Shown: positions 9,155 through 18,383, counted from the stretch's first letter. The stretch is 56,196 bases of DNA from an uncultured Lentisphaeraceae bacterium (GCA_949282555.1 CASDPK010000013.1:1-56196); one strand, 5' to 3'. The notes: a model not told the origin generated them from the letters alone. Numbers and translations: made by a program.

Positions 9155-10321
9155 TCAAAGGGTAGCGCAGAACTCAGCCATGCGCCGGACACCTTCCTCG
9201 ATGTTCTCCATGGAGCAGGCGTAACTCAGGCGCACGCAACGATCATTCCCGAATGCGACGCCGGGCACCACCGCCACGTGCTTTTCCTCCAAGAGGCGAC
9301 GAGCGAAGGTCAACGAATCCATGCCGAACGAAGCGATGTTCGGGAAGACATAAAACGCGCCCTGGGGCTTGGGACACTTCACCCCGGGAATGGCCGAAAT
9401 CAACTCATAGATGCGATCACGCCGACGAGCAAAGGCCGCCACCATTTCGGCGACCGCCGGTGCACCTTTTTCCAACGCGGCCAACGCACCCCACTGGGCA
9501 AAGGTGTTCGGAGCGGATGCCATGTGGCTTTGCAAGGAAGCAAGTGCCTTGGCCAAAGGTTTAGGGGCAGCAGCGTAACCCAAGCGCCATCCCGTCATCG
9601 CATACGTCTTGGAGAAGCCATTCACTGTGACGGTGTGCTCATAGAAGTCCGGACCGAAAGACGCCATGGAGACCTGCGGCACATCACCATAAACCATCTT
9701 CTCGTAAATCTCGTCAGAAACGATCCACAAATCGTGGCGAATGGCCACCTCGCCGACCGCGCGAAGTTGCTCAGGCGTATACATCATCCCCGTCGGATTC
9801 GAGGGAGAGCAGATGACCACAGCCACCGTCCGCGGCGTAATGGCGGCTTCCAACTGCGCAGGGGTCATCAGGAAGCCATCCTCCACATGCGTCTCCACAA
9901 AAACCGGCGTTCCTCCGGCAACCCGGACCATCTCCGGATAAGAGAGCCAATAAGGCGCAGGGATAATGACTTCGTCCCCGGGCTTCACCAAAGCTTGAAA
10001 GACCTGCGAAAGCGCGTGTTTCCCTCCGTTGGCGACCAACACTTGCGACGGCTCATAAATCAGCCCGTTCTCTCGCTCCAGTTTCCCGCACAAGGCCTTG
10101 CGCAACTCGGGCAAACCCGCTGCCGCCACATAACGTGTCTTGTTCGCGGCCAAAGCCTCCGCGCACGCCTGCTTGATGCACTCAGGCGTGTCGAAGTCCG
10201 GCTCACCTGCGGCGAATGCGCAGATCTTCACGCCCTGCGCCTTCAATTCCGCGGCTTTGCTGGTAATCGCCAACGTCGCGGAAGGGGCAATCGCCGCAAT
10301 GGTCTGATTCAGCTCTTTCAT
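9155..10321 (-). CDS. PLP-dependent aspartate/aromatic-type aminotransferase (class I)
   Basis: Pyridoxal-phosphate enzyme that moves an amino group from aspartate or a similar donor to 2-oxoglutarate. 388 residues. Recognisable parts are the N-terminal IAPSATLAITSKAAELKAQG, the CSPSNPTGMMY segment, SDEIYEKMVYGD, and the PLP-lysine region VNGFSKTYAMTGWRLGY (Lys in SKTYAMTG). This is the AspC type found in Gram-positives and thermophiles. The start at 10321 has AAGGAGTGAAG directly upstream; an earlier ATG lacks this. It is the first gene of the operon that runs to mnmA, transcribed from the promoter at 10389-10397. Confidence 0.92.
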   Translation of the reverse strand: MKELNQTIAAIAPSATLAITSKAAELKAQGVKICAFAAGEPDFDTPECIKQACAEALAANKTRYVAAAGLPELRKALCGKLERENGLIYEPSQVLVANGGKHALSQVFQALVKPGDEVIIPAPYWLSYPEMVRVAGGTPVFVETHVEDGFLMTPAQLEAAITPRTVAVVICSPSNPTGMMYTPEQLRAVGEVAIRHDLWIVSDEIYEKMVYGDVPQVSMASFGPDFYEHTVTVNGFSKTYAMTGWRLGYAAAPKPLAKALASLQSHMASAPNTFAQWGALAALEKGAPAVAEMVAAFARRRDRIYELISAIPGVKCPKPQGAFYVFPNIASFGMDSLTFARRLLEEKHVAVVPGVAFGNDRCVRLSYACSMENIEEGVRRMAEFCATL

Positions 10322-10388
10322 CTTCACTCCTTGAATGCTATCGACAAAGCTTGCAGATCCATAAAAGATCCCGCACTGAATGCCCCCC

Positions 10389-10397
10389 ATTATAGCA
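10389..10397 (-). promoter_or_regulatory. Extended -10 promoter of the aminotransferase-mnmA operon
   Basis: On the minus strand: TTTGC-TATAAT, a perfect -10 hexamer with a TGn extension, about 65 bases before the ATG at 10321. It faces the nfo promoter at 10510 in the divergent gap. Confidence 0.6.
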
Positions 10398-10509
10398 AAG
10401 TCCCCCACCCTCCCCCGAAAAACCTTCCATCGTCAAGGCAATCACACCAACCGCAAAACCATCCCTACAACCTGTTGTTTATTCAAAAGATAGTCCAATT
10501 CATAAACTG

Positions 10510-10518
10510 TGCTATACT
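10510..10518 (+). promoter_or_regulatory. Extended -10 promoter of nfo
   Basis: TGC-TATACT, 21 bases before the ATG at 10540, with a GAAGGAG ribosome-binding site in between. Confidence 0.6.
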
Positions 10519-10539
10519 GACGCGACGAAGGAGTCATTC

Positions 10540-11376
10540 ATGCGTTTTATTGGTCCCCACGTCTCCGCCGCCGGTTCACCTGCAACCGCCATCGCCAACG
10601 CCCTCTCCGTTGGAGCGACAGGGTTTGCCCTGTTCGTCAAGAATCAGCGTCAATGGGTCGGCAAACCCCTACCCGAAGCGGACGCGAAGGCGTTTGCCGC
10701 CGCGATGGCCGCCGCCCCCTACACGGCCTGCCAGGTGCTCCCACACGCAGGCTATCTTATCAACTTGGCCAATCCTGACCCGGAGAAACACGCCAAAAGC
10801 ATGGCGTCTTTCCTCGACGAACTGCATCGGTGTGAAGTTCTTGGACTTGACCGATTGAATCTTCATCCCGGCTCCCACCTAAACCAACTTTCTCCCGAAG
10901 CCGCCTGTGACCGTGTCGCAGAAAGCATCAACCGCGCGCTGACGGAGACCCAAGGCGTCACGGTCGTCATCGAGAACACCGCCGGACAAGGCGCCTATCT
11001 CGGAGCCAAGCCTTCTGAGCTTGGACGCATTCTTTCCGGCGTGGAAGACAAAACGCGCATCGGCTTTTGTCTCGACACCGCCCACACCTTTGCCGCCGGC
11101 TATGATATCCGCACTCCGGATGGATGGAACGCCTTTTTGGACGAAGTGGACGCCGCAGTGGGGCTTCATCGCCTGCGCGGCCTGCACCTCAACGACTCCA
11201 AAGGCGCACTCGGCTCCCACCTCGATCGCCACGAATCCCTCGGCAAAGGCTTCCTTGGGTGGGAACTCTTCGAAACCATCGCCCGCGATCCTCGCATGGA
11301 TGGGATGCCGTTGATCCTTGAAACGCCCGACGACACCCTATGGCCTGAGGAAACCCGACACCTCCTCAACGCCTGA
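10540..11376 (+). CDS. nfo: Deoxyribonuclease IV (AP endonuclease Nfo)
   Basis: Zinc-dependent base-excision repair enzyme that cuts 5' of abasic sites. 278 residues, the usual length. Family segments seen: an N-terminal GPHVSAAGSP, the metal-binding LNLHPGSH, VIENTAGQG, GFCLDTAHTFAAGYD, LHLNDSKGALGSHLDRHESLGKG and a terminal LILETPDD. The His, Glu and Asp residues in these are the trinuclear zinc ligands of the family. GAAGGAG lies upstream of the ATG. The gene converges on mutS with only 23 bases between stop codons and no hairpin terminator, so the two transcripts probably overlap at the 3' ends. Confidence 0.96.
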   Translation: MRFIGPHVSAAGSPATAIANALSVGATGFALFVKNQRQWVGKPLPEADAKAFAAAMAAAPYTACQVLPHAGYLINLANPDPEKHAKSMASFLDELHRCEVLGLDRLNLHPGSHLNQLSPEAACDRVAESINRALTETQGVTVVIENTAGQGAYLGAKPSELGRILSGVEDKTRIGFCLDTAHTFAAGYDIRTPDGWNAFLDEVDAAVGLHRLRGLHLNDSKGALGSHLDRHESLGKGFLGWELFETIARDPRMDGMPLILETPDDTLWPEETRHLLNA

Positions 11377-11399
11377 CATCCTCCAAACGGGGACATCAC

Positions 11400-13898
11400 T
11401 CAAAAAAGGCTCATCTGGAGATCGTCATCCCCGAGCGTCATCTTGCGGCGACGCGGAAGCTCGGGCTGGACGGCTTTTTGCCCCTCAAGGCCAGCAAGGA
11501 TAACTTTGGCGCGATCGATCACGGGCGCCGGCATGCCGGCCAACCGAGCCACGTGGATGCCATAACTCTTGTCCGCCGCGCCGGGAACAATGCGCCTCAA
11601 AAAGACGATGGAATCCCCCTGTTCACGGACTTGCACCGTGTAGTTACGGACGCCGGGAAGCGCCGAGGCCAATTCGGTAAGCTCGTGATAATGCGTTGCG
11701 AAAAGCGTCCTAGCCTTTCGGCTCGGCGTGTTGTGAAGATACTCCACCACACTCCAAGCGATCGAAATGCCATCGAACGTGGAAGTGCCACGCCCAATCT
11801 CATCCAGCACAATCAACGAGCGCGGCGTCGCGTTGTTGAGGATATTGGCCGCCTCCTGCATCTCAACCATGAAGGTCGAGCGGCCGCGCGCGAGATCATC
11901 CCCCGCGCCCACACGGGTGAAAATCCGATCGACCACCCCCACCCGCATCTCATCGGCAGAGACCCAGCTGCCAAGATGGGCCATCACCGTGAGCACGGCC
12001 ACTTGGCGGATATAGGTGGACTTACCGGCCATGTTCGGGCCGGTGATCAGAATGAATTGACGGCTGTCACCATTCAAATGGGCGTCGTTCGGGACAAAGC
12101 ACTCCCCATCGCGCTGAAGCTCCACAATTGGGTGACGCCCCCCACGAATGAGCAACTCCGTGGAATCATCCACCACCGGACGGCGATACCCCAGTGCGAG
12201 CGCCCGATCCGCAAACCCTTGCAGAACGTCCATGCGCGCAAGCGCCGTCGCCGTCGCCTGAATCTCCGCCAAGCGTTCGCAAGCTTTGAGGCGAAGCTGC
12301 TGAAAAAGCTCATACTCCAAGGCATCGGCCTTGTCTTGGGCGCCAAGGATGAGGCCTTCATACTGCTTCAATTCTGGGGTGATAAACCGCTCGGCATTCG
12401 CCACCGTCTGGCGCCGCTCATAGGAGGCCGGGACATTTGCCAATTGGCCCTTGCTCACCTCGATGTAAAATCCGAACACATTGTTGTGGCGCACGCGCAA
12501 CGTCCGAATCCCCGTGGCCTCCTGCTGCTGGGCCTGATAGGCGGCGATCCAACTGTGTCCGTCGCGCGTGGCCGTGCGGAAGGCATCCAGTTCGGCGCTG
12601 TACCCTTCGCGAATGATTCCCCCCTCGCGCACGGTTAGCGGCGGGTCCTCCACGAGGGCGCGCGTCAGCTCATCCGTAAGCTCCGGAAGATCGCTCAAGG
12701 CATCCCGCAGTTCCCGAAGCAAGGGCGACGCAGCCTCCTGAAGAAGCGCACGAAGCCCGGGGATCTGCGCCAAAGAGTCTGCGAGCGCCCGCAAGTCACG
12801 CGCATTTCCTGAGCCGCCGTCGAGCCGAGTCATCACACGCTCAAGATCCCGCGTCTCAGACAAGGCCTTCCGGAACTCAGAGAGCGATCGCCGAGCAGAG
12901 ATCCATTCTTCCACCACGTCCTGCCGCGCACGGATGGCCTCCGGATCGCGCAACGGCGAACGAATCCACGCACGGAGCAAACGCTTGCCCATGGGAGTGC
13001 ATGTGCCATCGAGCACGCCCAACAGCGTCTCCTCTTCCGGACGCCCACCGGGGAAAGGCAACAAATCCAAATTGCGGCACGTACACTCGTCCAACGTGAG
13101 GAAATCGCCCCCCTGGCGGACGTCCAGGCCCCGCACATGCTCCACGGAGCGTCGCAACTCATTCCGCACATAATGCAAAAGCGCCCCGGCGCTTTGCACC
13201 CAAAGCGGCCTCGCCCCTTGTCCGCAAAACCCTTCCAGCGAAGCCACGCCAAAATGATGCCGCAACGTGTCAGAAGCCTGGTCGGCCATAAACCGCCACG
13301 CCTCCGTCTCGGTCACGGCCCCCGCCACTTCATGGACGAGTGCCGGAGCCAAAAGCGCACGTTGCTCATCGGAAACCAACGTTTCACTGGGAGCGATGCG
13401 CCGCAACGCCTCCATCAAGGCCGAAACCCCCGACGCATCCTCCACCGTCAAAGCCCCAGTGGAAAGCTCCAGCGCGGCGATTCCGTAGACCTCCTTCTTC
13501 CCGGCATAAACCGCTGCGAGATAATTGGATGTTCCGGCGTCAAGAATCGTATCCTCGGTCACCGTTCCGGGCGAAACGATCCGCGTAATCTCCCGACGAA
13601 CCAACCCTTTGGCCTTTTTGGGATCTTCCGTTTGCTCACAGACCGCGGCCTTGAGCCCGGCCCGAACGACCTTGGCGAGGTAACCATCAAGCGCATGGTA
13701 AGGCACACCACACATCGGCACGCCCGCCCGCTTGGTGATGGTGACGCCCAAGACGGGGGCCGCACGGTGTGCGTCCTCAAAGAACATCTCGTAAAAGTCA
13801 CCCATCCTAAAAAAGAGGATGGTGTCTTGGTCAAGCCCCTCCTTGGTGCGGCGGTACTGCCGCATCATGGGGGTCAAACCGTCAGGATCCTTAGCCAT
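11400..13898 (-). CDS. mutS: DNA mismatch repair protein MutS
   Basis: Recognises mismatches and small loops and recruits MutL. 832 residues. The N-terminal mismatch-reading domain contains the Phe-x-Glu motif in FRMGDFYEMFFEDA. The connector and lever regions lead to GRHPIVE, Walker A GPNMAGKST (near residue 620) and the Walker B/signature DEIGRGTSTFDG. The ATPase domain ends with the family FATHYHELTELA segment. The ATG at 13898 has no Shine-Dalgarno sequence and lies 8 bases after a perfect TATAAT, so a nearly leaderless mRNA is inferred. No mutL is in the window. Confidence 0.97.
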   Translation of the reverse strand: MAKDPDGLTPMMRQYRRTKEGLDQDTILFFRMGDFYEMFFEDAHRAAPVLGVTITKRAGVPMCGVPYHALDGYLAKVVRAGLKAAVCEQTEDPKKAKGLVRREITRIVSPGTVTEDTILDAGTSNYLAAVYAGKKEVYGIAALELSTGALTVEDASGVSALMEALRRIAPSETLVSDEQRALLAPALVHEVAGAVTETEAWRFMADQASDTLRHHFGVASLEGFCGQGARPLWVQSAGALLHYVRNELRRSVEHVRGLDVRQGGDFLTLDECTCRNLDLLPFPGGRPEEETLLGVLDGTCTPMGKRLLRAWIRSPLRDPEAIRARQDVVEEWISARRSLSEFRKALSETRDLERVMTRLDGGSGNARDLRALADSLAQIPGLRALLQEAASPLLRELRDALSDLPELTDELTRALVEDPPLTVREGGIIREGYSAELDAFRTATRDGHSWIAAYQAQQQEATGIRTLRVRHNNVFGFYIEVSKGQLANVPASYERRQTVANAERFITPELKQYEGLILGAQDKADALEYELFQQLRLKACERLAEIQATATALARMDVLQGFADRALALGYRRPVVDDSTELLIRGGRHPIVELQRDGECFVPNDAHLNGDSRQFILITGPNMAGKSTYIRQVAVLTVMAHLGSWVSADEMRVGVVDRIFTRVGAGDDLARGRSTFMVEMQEAANILNNATPRSLIVLDEIGRGTSTFDGISIAWSVVEYLHNTPSRKARTLFATHYHELTELASALPGVRNYTVQVREQGDSIVFLRRIVPGAADKSYGIHVARLAGMPAPVIDRAKVILAGLEGQKAVQPELPRRRKMTLGDDDLQMSLF

Positions 13899-13906
13899 AC
13901 CGTTTC

Positions 13907-13912
13907 ATTATA
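13907..13912 (-). promoter_or_regulatory. -10 element of mutS
   Basis: TATAAT on the minus strand, 8 bases before the mutS ATG. Unlike most promoters here it lacks a TGn extension (CGA precedes it). It predicts a 0-1 base leader. Confidence 0.5.
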
Positions 13913-14063
13913 TCGAAATCCCAAAACTTCCGCGTCCGCCAAATGAATCCGAGAATCGATTGAATCGTCCACAATCGTGCCGCGCCGTCGCAAGGAAGAA
14001 ACGCATGAATGGATGTTCCCCCATACCAAGGAAATCAGATTCCCTTCCGTCCTCCGTTCCACG

Positions 14064-14116
14064 CCGTATCTCACCTTGGGATGCAGAGCATCTCCCCCAC
14101 CGATACGGAGCCTCCC
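14064..14116 (+). repeat. Dispersed intergenic inverted repeat, copy B
   Basis: CCGTATC (14064-14070) pairs with GATACGG (14102-14108). Between them is an inner hairpin, GGGATGC-AGA-GCATCTCCC. GAGCCTCCC follows the right arm, as in copies D and E. It lies between the divergent mutS and 14278 start regions, so it is not at a transcript end. The rest of the 379-base gap (13913-14241) holds nothing else I recognise. Confidence 0.75.
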
Positions 14117-14241
14117 GACTCCGCACACTCGCTGGATGACGCGAAGGCGTTCATCCTCCCCCGAAAGAGCACACGCTTCCGTCATTCATTTTCAAAATTG
14201 TCCCCGGGCGCCTGTTCTTAGCGGCGCACAAAGAAGAAATA

Positions 14242-14250
14242 TGGCATAAT
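14242..14250 (+). promoter_or_regulatory. Extended -10 promoter of the 14278-18315 operon
   Basis: TGG-CATAAT, 27 bases before the ATG at 14278, with GAAGGAG in between. Confidence 0.5.
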
Positions 14251-14277
14251 TGGGATATTCCGAAGGAGATTCTGCCC

Positions 14278-14613
14278 ATGCCAAAAGGGAACATCAAAAT
14301 ACGCCCAGAAGTCGGGGTCGCAGGTTGCGATACCGAGGGGTTGGTACGTGTGTCCGAACAGTTTGCCGAGCTGGAATTGGAAATGGTGCGCCGCACGGAG
14401 ATCACCGCGGCACAAATCGCGGCCGAAAAGGCGGATTGGTCGAAAGTGGGGGCCGCGCTCGGACGTGTGTACCAAACGCTCTGCGATGAGGATCAAGAGG
14501 GAACGCTGGCGGCATTGCACGAAATCGAGGCATTGCTTTCCAAGCGGGGAGTCTTGGTGCCGCAACCGACCATCCACCTCAAGCACGAGGAGGCTCCTTC
14601 CGATGGCGAATAA
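14278..14613 (+). CDS. Hypothetical protein, mostly helical
   Basis: 111 residues with no family I recognise. The middle (about residues 20-90) is rich in Glu, Ala, Leu and Lys with heptad-like spacing, suggesting a helical bundle or short coiled coil. No signal peptide, membrane segment or cysteine pair is visible. GAAGGAGATTCTGCCC precedes the ATG, a good ribosome-binding site. It is the first gene of a five-gene operon and its end overlaps the next gene by 11 bases. The pairing with the TPR-like membrane protein suggests the two act together, but function is unknown. Confidence 0.7.
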   Translation: MPKGNIKIRPEVGVAGCDTEGLVRVSEQFAELELEMVRRTEITAAQIAAEKADWSKVGAALGRVYQTLCDEDQEGTLAALHEIEALLSKRGVLVPQPTIHLKHEEAPSDGE

Positions 14614-15214
14614 TGCAAAAATCGCGCTTTTGTGCGCTTACACCTTGGCCTCCGCGCGACGTTACGCGGAGGCAGAGGCGTTGATCCTTTCCGATGGCGA
14701 ATTGGCCAAAACCACGGAAGCGATGGACCTGTTGGCCCGCATCCGCACGGAGCAAGGTGACATCGCAGAGGCGCGCCGTCTATGGCAGGAGATCCAGTCG
14801 CTCCATCCGGAGCACCAGCCTTCCCGTTTGGCCTTACGGAACCTTGGGCGCACGCCGTGCGTCGTGCCTTGGAAAGCCTTGTGCCTGCTTTTGGCCCCCT
14901 TCTGTCTTCTCGCCGGGATCGTGATTGCCTCAATCGTCACGTACACACCTCGGCCCGTGCCGCCCGTGACCATGGAATGGCCGGCCTTGCCCACGGGAGC
15001 GCAACTCGCGACGTTGGCTCCCTACAAAGGAAATGTGACGCGTGTTGCCCTCTCTTCCGCGTTCTTTTCCGACCCGAAGCGTACCGCGCAACGCGAAATC
15101 CTGACCCAGCTGTTGGCCAGCGCTCTCAATCTCAAGCCCTCGGACATCTTTTTGGGTGAAGCACCGGAAGGTTTTCCTGCCGATGCCCTTCGTGTGGAGC
15201 TGACGTTGCAGTGA
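14603..15214 (+). CDS. TPR-like protein with one membrane helix
   Basis: 203 residues. The N-terminal ~75 residues look like two helical TPR-type repeats (ASARRYAEAEALIL and ARIRTEQGDIAEARRLWQEI). One hydrophobic helix follows, around ALCLLLAPFCLLAGIVIASIV (residues ~92-112). The C-terminal ~90 residues are probably outside the cytoplasm. The start was chosen at 14603 because GAGGAGG lies just upstream and it overlaps the previous stop by 11 bases; a longer upstream frame covers the previous gene and is a shadow. It overlaps the phospholipase gene by GTGA. Function unknown. Confidence 0.75.
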   Translation: MANNAKIALLCAYTLASARRYAEAEALILSDGELAKTTEAMDLLARIRTEQGDIAEARRLWQEIQSLHPEHQPSRLALRNLGRTPCVVPWKALCLLLAPFCLLAGIVIASIVTYTPRPVPPVTMEWPALPTGAQLATLAPYKGNVTRVALSSAFFSDPKRTAQREILTQLLASALNLKPSDIFLGEAPEGFPADALRVELTLQ

Positions 15215-16023
15215 AACCTCGTCCCAAAATTGGGTTGGTCCTCGGGAGCGGCGGTGCGCGTGGTTGGGCACACCTTGGCGTCATCAAGGCGTTGCGTTCG
15301 CTCGGAATAGAGCCAGACGTGATCACCGGCACAAGCATTGGCGCCTTGGTGGGCGCGATGTATGCCGCAGGAGTGTTCGACACCTTCGTTGAGGAAGCGG
15401 AGAGCCTCAATTTTCTGCGATTGGCGGGCTTTTTCGCGGAAGTGCGCCTGCCGCAGCATGGTCTGTTTTCCGGGAGACCGGTTATGGCTTGGCTGGGGCA
15501 AGAATCGCTTTTGGGGCACAAAACATTCGACGAGTTAAAGCTCCCCTTCGCAGCCGTTGCCACGGACCTTTATCGCGAAGAGGCCGTTACGCTCAACCAT
15601 GGGAGTGTTGTGCAAGCCGTGCGGGCTTCCATTTCGATTCCCGGTGTTTTTGATCCTGTCTTGCGTGATGGGTACGCATTGGTCGATGGAGGATTGACCG
15701 ATCCCGTGCCGGTGGATGTTGCCCGAGACCTGGGAGCGGACGTGGTCATTGCGGTGGATGTCAATGGCACGGCCCCCGCCATGGAGCTTCCGAAGCGTCA
15801 CCGCCCGCCAAGCCTCCTTGCCACCCTGCTCCAAACCACGCGTATGGTCGAAAACGGCGTCTGCCGCCTCACCTTGGAACGCACCCCCGCAGACGTTCTC
15901 ATCCGCCCCCAGACCGGGCATATCCAAACTCTTGACTTCCACGGTGGACGTGCCGCCGTGGCTGAAGGCGAACGGGCTACGCTGGCCCTACGCTCGGAAT
16001 TGACGAAAGCGCTTTGCCTATGA
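15211..16023 (+). CDS. Patatin-like phospholipase (RssA family)
   Basis: Serine lipid acyl hydrolase with a Ser-Asp dyad. 270 residues. The oxyanion glycine loop is GSGGARG (12-18), the nucleophile elbow GTSIG has Ser42, and the catalytic Asp lies in VDGGLTDPVPVDVA. This matches the ~300-residue bacterial RssA/YchK group; no signal peptide is visible, so it is probably cytosolic or peripheral on the inner membrane. It starts with GTG overlapping the previous stop (GTGA), and its stop overlaps the lepB start (ATGA), so expression is coupled with membrane and envelope genes. Confidence 0.92.
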   Translation: MKPRPKIGLVLGSGGARGWAHLGVIKALRSLGIEPDVITGTSIGALVGAMYAAGVFDTFVEEAESLNFLRLAGFFAEVRLPQHGLFSGRPVMAWLGQESLLGHKTFDELKLPFAAVATDLYREEAVTLNHGSVVQAVRASISIPGVFDPVLRDGYALVDGGLTDPVPVDVARDLGADVVIAVDVNGTAPAMELPKRHRPPSLLATLLQTTRMVENGVCRLTLERTPADVLIRPQTGHIQTLDFHGGRAAVAEGERATLALRSELTKALCL

Positions 16024-17144
16024 ACTTCCGCGATTATCTTACCCTTCGGTCTGCCCGTAAGGCCTTTAAATCTCTCCGCAACGACTTCAGACTTCACTGC
16101 GACGTCTTGCCTCCTAAAACGCGGTCAGCTTTGGAAGAACGCCTCACGGACCTCCACCAAGCGATTCGATGCCGCGAAACGGAAGATTTGCCGGCCGTCC
16201 TCGCAACCGTGCGCGCCGAATTGGATGACACGCTTCCCAAGCCCAAATGGCCGTGGGCATCGGAATGGTTTGACGTCATCGTCTCTGCGTTGGCCGTGGC
16301 CTTCTGTTTCCGCGCCTACTACTATCAGCCATTCAAAATCCCCACAGGGTCCATGCAGCCCACGCTCTATGGAATCCACGCAGAACCCGGTGGCACGCCA
16401 ACCGCATGGGATCGTCAGCCATTGCGTTTCCTGAAGTGGTGTGTCACCGGTGCGACCTATCAGGACATCCGCGTTCGACGGTCTGGCCGAGTGGTGGAAT
16501 GGCGTTCGGGCGCTGTGCCCGGATATGCCTCGCTTTTCGTGAATGCGGCCGGTCGCGTGGATCGCTATGACATCCCGGAGGCGGCGGTGGGAACACTTCG
16601 CTCGACCTTTCAGCCGGGCATGGGCGTACGCGCCGGAACGCCATTGTGGCGCGGCACGGTGCACAGCGGAGACTTTCTTTTTGTCAATCGCTGGATTTGG
16701 AATTTCCGTCACCCACGCTTGGGAGAAACCATCGTTTTCTCAACTCGCGGACTGCCCGGCCTTCCGCCCGACCAGCATTACATCAAGCGATTGTGTGGCC
16801 GCCCCGGGGATACCGTGGAGTTGCGCCCCAACGATAGCCGCCTGTGGGTCAACGGAGAGCCAGCGCTGAAGCCGCGCCGGCTCTGCGAAATCGCCGACCA
16901 CGCCTCTCCTTGGCCGGGGGCACCCGCCTACCCCGGCTACCAAACCGCCGTTCCGGGAGGGCCCTATACCGTGACCATGAGCCACTTTGAGCTTGGCCCC
17001 GGCCGATACCTGGCGCTCGGAGATAACTCTCCCAACAGCCTCGACAGTCGCTATTGGGGGACGATTCCCGCAAAAAATCTGTTGGGGCCTGCCACGTTTG
17101 TCCATTGGCCCTTTGCCTCCCCCCGATGGGGAAATGTTCGCTAA
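16020..17144 (+). CDS. lepB: Signal peptidase I
   Basis: Membrane serine protease that removes signal peptides from exported proteins. A transmembrane helix (FDVIVSALAVAFCFRAYYY) precedes the catalytic Ser111 in IPTGSMQPTL. The general base Lys256 is in HYIKRLCGRPGDTVEL, and the C-terminal box GDNSPNSLDSRYWGTIP is present. 374 residues is long for the family: about 145 residues separate Ser and Lys, and a ~90-residue N-terminal extension precedes the helix. The ATG at 16020 overlaps the phospholipase stop (ATGA). A TTG six bases earlier is less likely. Confidence 0.95.
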   Translation: MNFRDYLTLRSARKAFKSLRNDFRLHCDVLPPKTRSALEERLTDLHQAIRCRETEDLPAVLATVRAELDDTLPKPKWPWASEWFDVIVSALAVAFCFRAYYYQPFKIPTGSMQPTLYGIHAEPGGTPTAWDRQPLRFLKWCVTGATYQDIRVRRSGRVVEWRSGAVPGYASLFVNAAGRVDRYDIPEAAVGTLRSTFQPGMGVRAGTPLWRGTVHSGDFLFVNRWIWNFRHPRLGETIVFSTRGLPGLPPDQHYIKRLCGRPGDTVELRPNDSRLWVNGEPALKPRRLCEIADHASPWPGAPAYPGYQTAVPGGPYTVTMSHFELGPGRYLALGDNSPNSLDSRYWGTIPAKNLLGPATFVHWPFASPRWGNVR

Positions 17145-17166
17145 TGTTCCAACCGGAGACGCTACT

Positions 17167-18315
17167 ATGGAAAATTCATCCCTGTCACACGATGTCCTCG
17201 TTATCGGTGCCGGCTTGTGGGGCTGTGTCGTTGCGCGTGAATTGGCCGAGGCGGGAAACCGTGTCTTGGTGTTGGAAGCGCGAACCCTCCCCGGCGGCAA
17301 TGCCCGCAGTGCCATAGACCCCAAAACCGGCATTGAGTGTCACTGCTACGGCGCGCATATTTTCCATACGTCCGATGAGGAAGTGTGGACCTATGCCAAT
17401 CGCTTCGCCACGTTCACCGACTATCGGCACACCGTTCTCACCGAGCACGCGGGAAAAGTTTACTTCATGCCATTGGGGCTTGCGCTCATCAATGCGTTTT
17501 ATGGCAAGAATCTGCGCCCCGATGAGGTCCCTGCGTTCATTGCGTCCGAGATCGCCAAATCCGGACTTTCCGGAGAGCCGAAAAATCTTGAGGAGCAGGC
17601 GATCTCCCTTATCGGCCGTCCGCTTTACGAGGCATTCATCAAAGGTTACACCCAAAAACAGTGGAACGCCGACCCAAAGACCTTGCCATCCTTCATCATC
17701 CGCCGACTTCCCGTGCGGACGAATTACAACACCGGTTACTTCAACGATCCCCATCAGGGGGTCCCGCGCGATGGCTACTTCTCGCTCTTTGCCGCACTTC
17801 TGAACCATCCTGGCATTGAGGTCAGGTATGGGACAGATTATCTCGCGATCCGGGACGCCTTCCCCGCGGAACTTCCCGTTTTCTACAGCGGCCCCATTGA
17901 TGCTTATTTTGACTTCCGCCATGGTGCATTGCCGTGGCGTGGCTTGCGCTTTGAATGGGAAGTGAAGCCTGTCCGCGACTGGCAGGGAACGACCGTAATG
18001 AATTATGCGGATCTCGACGTTCCCTACACGAGGATTCACGAATTCAAGCACTTTCACCCCGAACGCAAAGAAGTGTACGCCTCAGAACAAACCATTATCT
18101 GCCGCGAATACCCGGCCGATTGGAAAGTTGGGGATATCCCCTACTACCCTGTCAACACCGATGCCTCCGCGGCACTGCTCGCCCGTTATCAAGAAGAAGC
18201 CAAAGCGCTCCCCAATGTGATTTTCGGTGGCCGCCTCGGAGAATACAAGTATTACGACATGGACAAAGTCATCCGTCGTGCGCTTGATCAAGTCCATGAC
18301 TGGATGGCCCGCTAA
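17167..18315 (+). CDS. glf: UDP-galactopyranose mutase
   Basis: FAD enzyme that interconverts UDP-galactopyranose and UDP-galactofuranose, supplying galactofuranose for surface glycans. 382 residues. The N-terminal dinucleotide fold is VLVIGAGLWGCVVARELA. Family segments follow: GNARS, CHCYGAHIFHTSDEEVWTYANRF, KGYTQKQWNADPKTLP, PRDGYFSLF, and a C-terminal FGGRLGEYKYYDMDKVI. The ATG at 17167 has GGAGA upstream; a longer frame would overlap lepB. It is the last gene of the operon and shares its 3' gap with pfp. Confidence 0.95.
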   Translation: MENSSLSHDVLVIGAGLWGCVVARELAEAGNRVLVLEARTLPGGNARSAIDPKTGIECHCYGAHIFHTSDEEVWTYANRFATFTDYRHTVLTEHAGKVYFMPLGLALINAFYGKNLRPDEVPAFIASEIAKSGLSGEPKNLEEQAISLIGRPLYEAFIKGYTQKQWNADPKTLPSFIIRRLPVRTNYNTGYFNDPHQGVPRDGYFSLFAALLNHPGIEVRYGTDYLAIRDAFPAELPVFYSGPIDAYFDFRHGALPWRGLRFEWEVKPVRDWQGTTVMNYADLDVPYTRIHEFKHFHPERKEVYASEQTIICREYPADWKVGDIPYYPVNTDASAALLARYQEEAKALPNVIFGGRLGEYKYYDMDKVIRRALDQVHDWMAR

Positions 18316-18383
18316 GGTTCATTCTCGCGACACATTGGCGATTGAATAGTCGTCATCGTTTGACGCTTCTCGTGACAAAAACA

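Noticed and set aside
11377..11399. Terminator between the convergent nfo and mutS genes
   Set aside because: The gap is only 23 bases and holds no hairpin.
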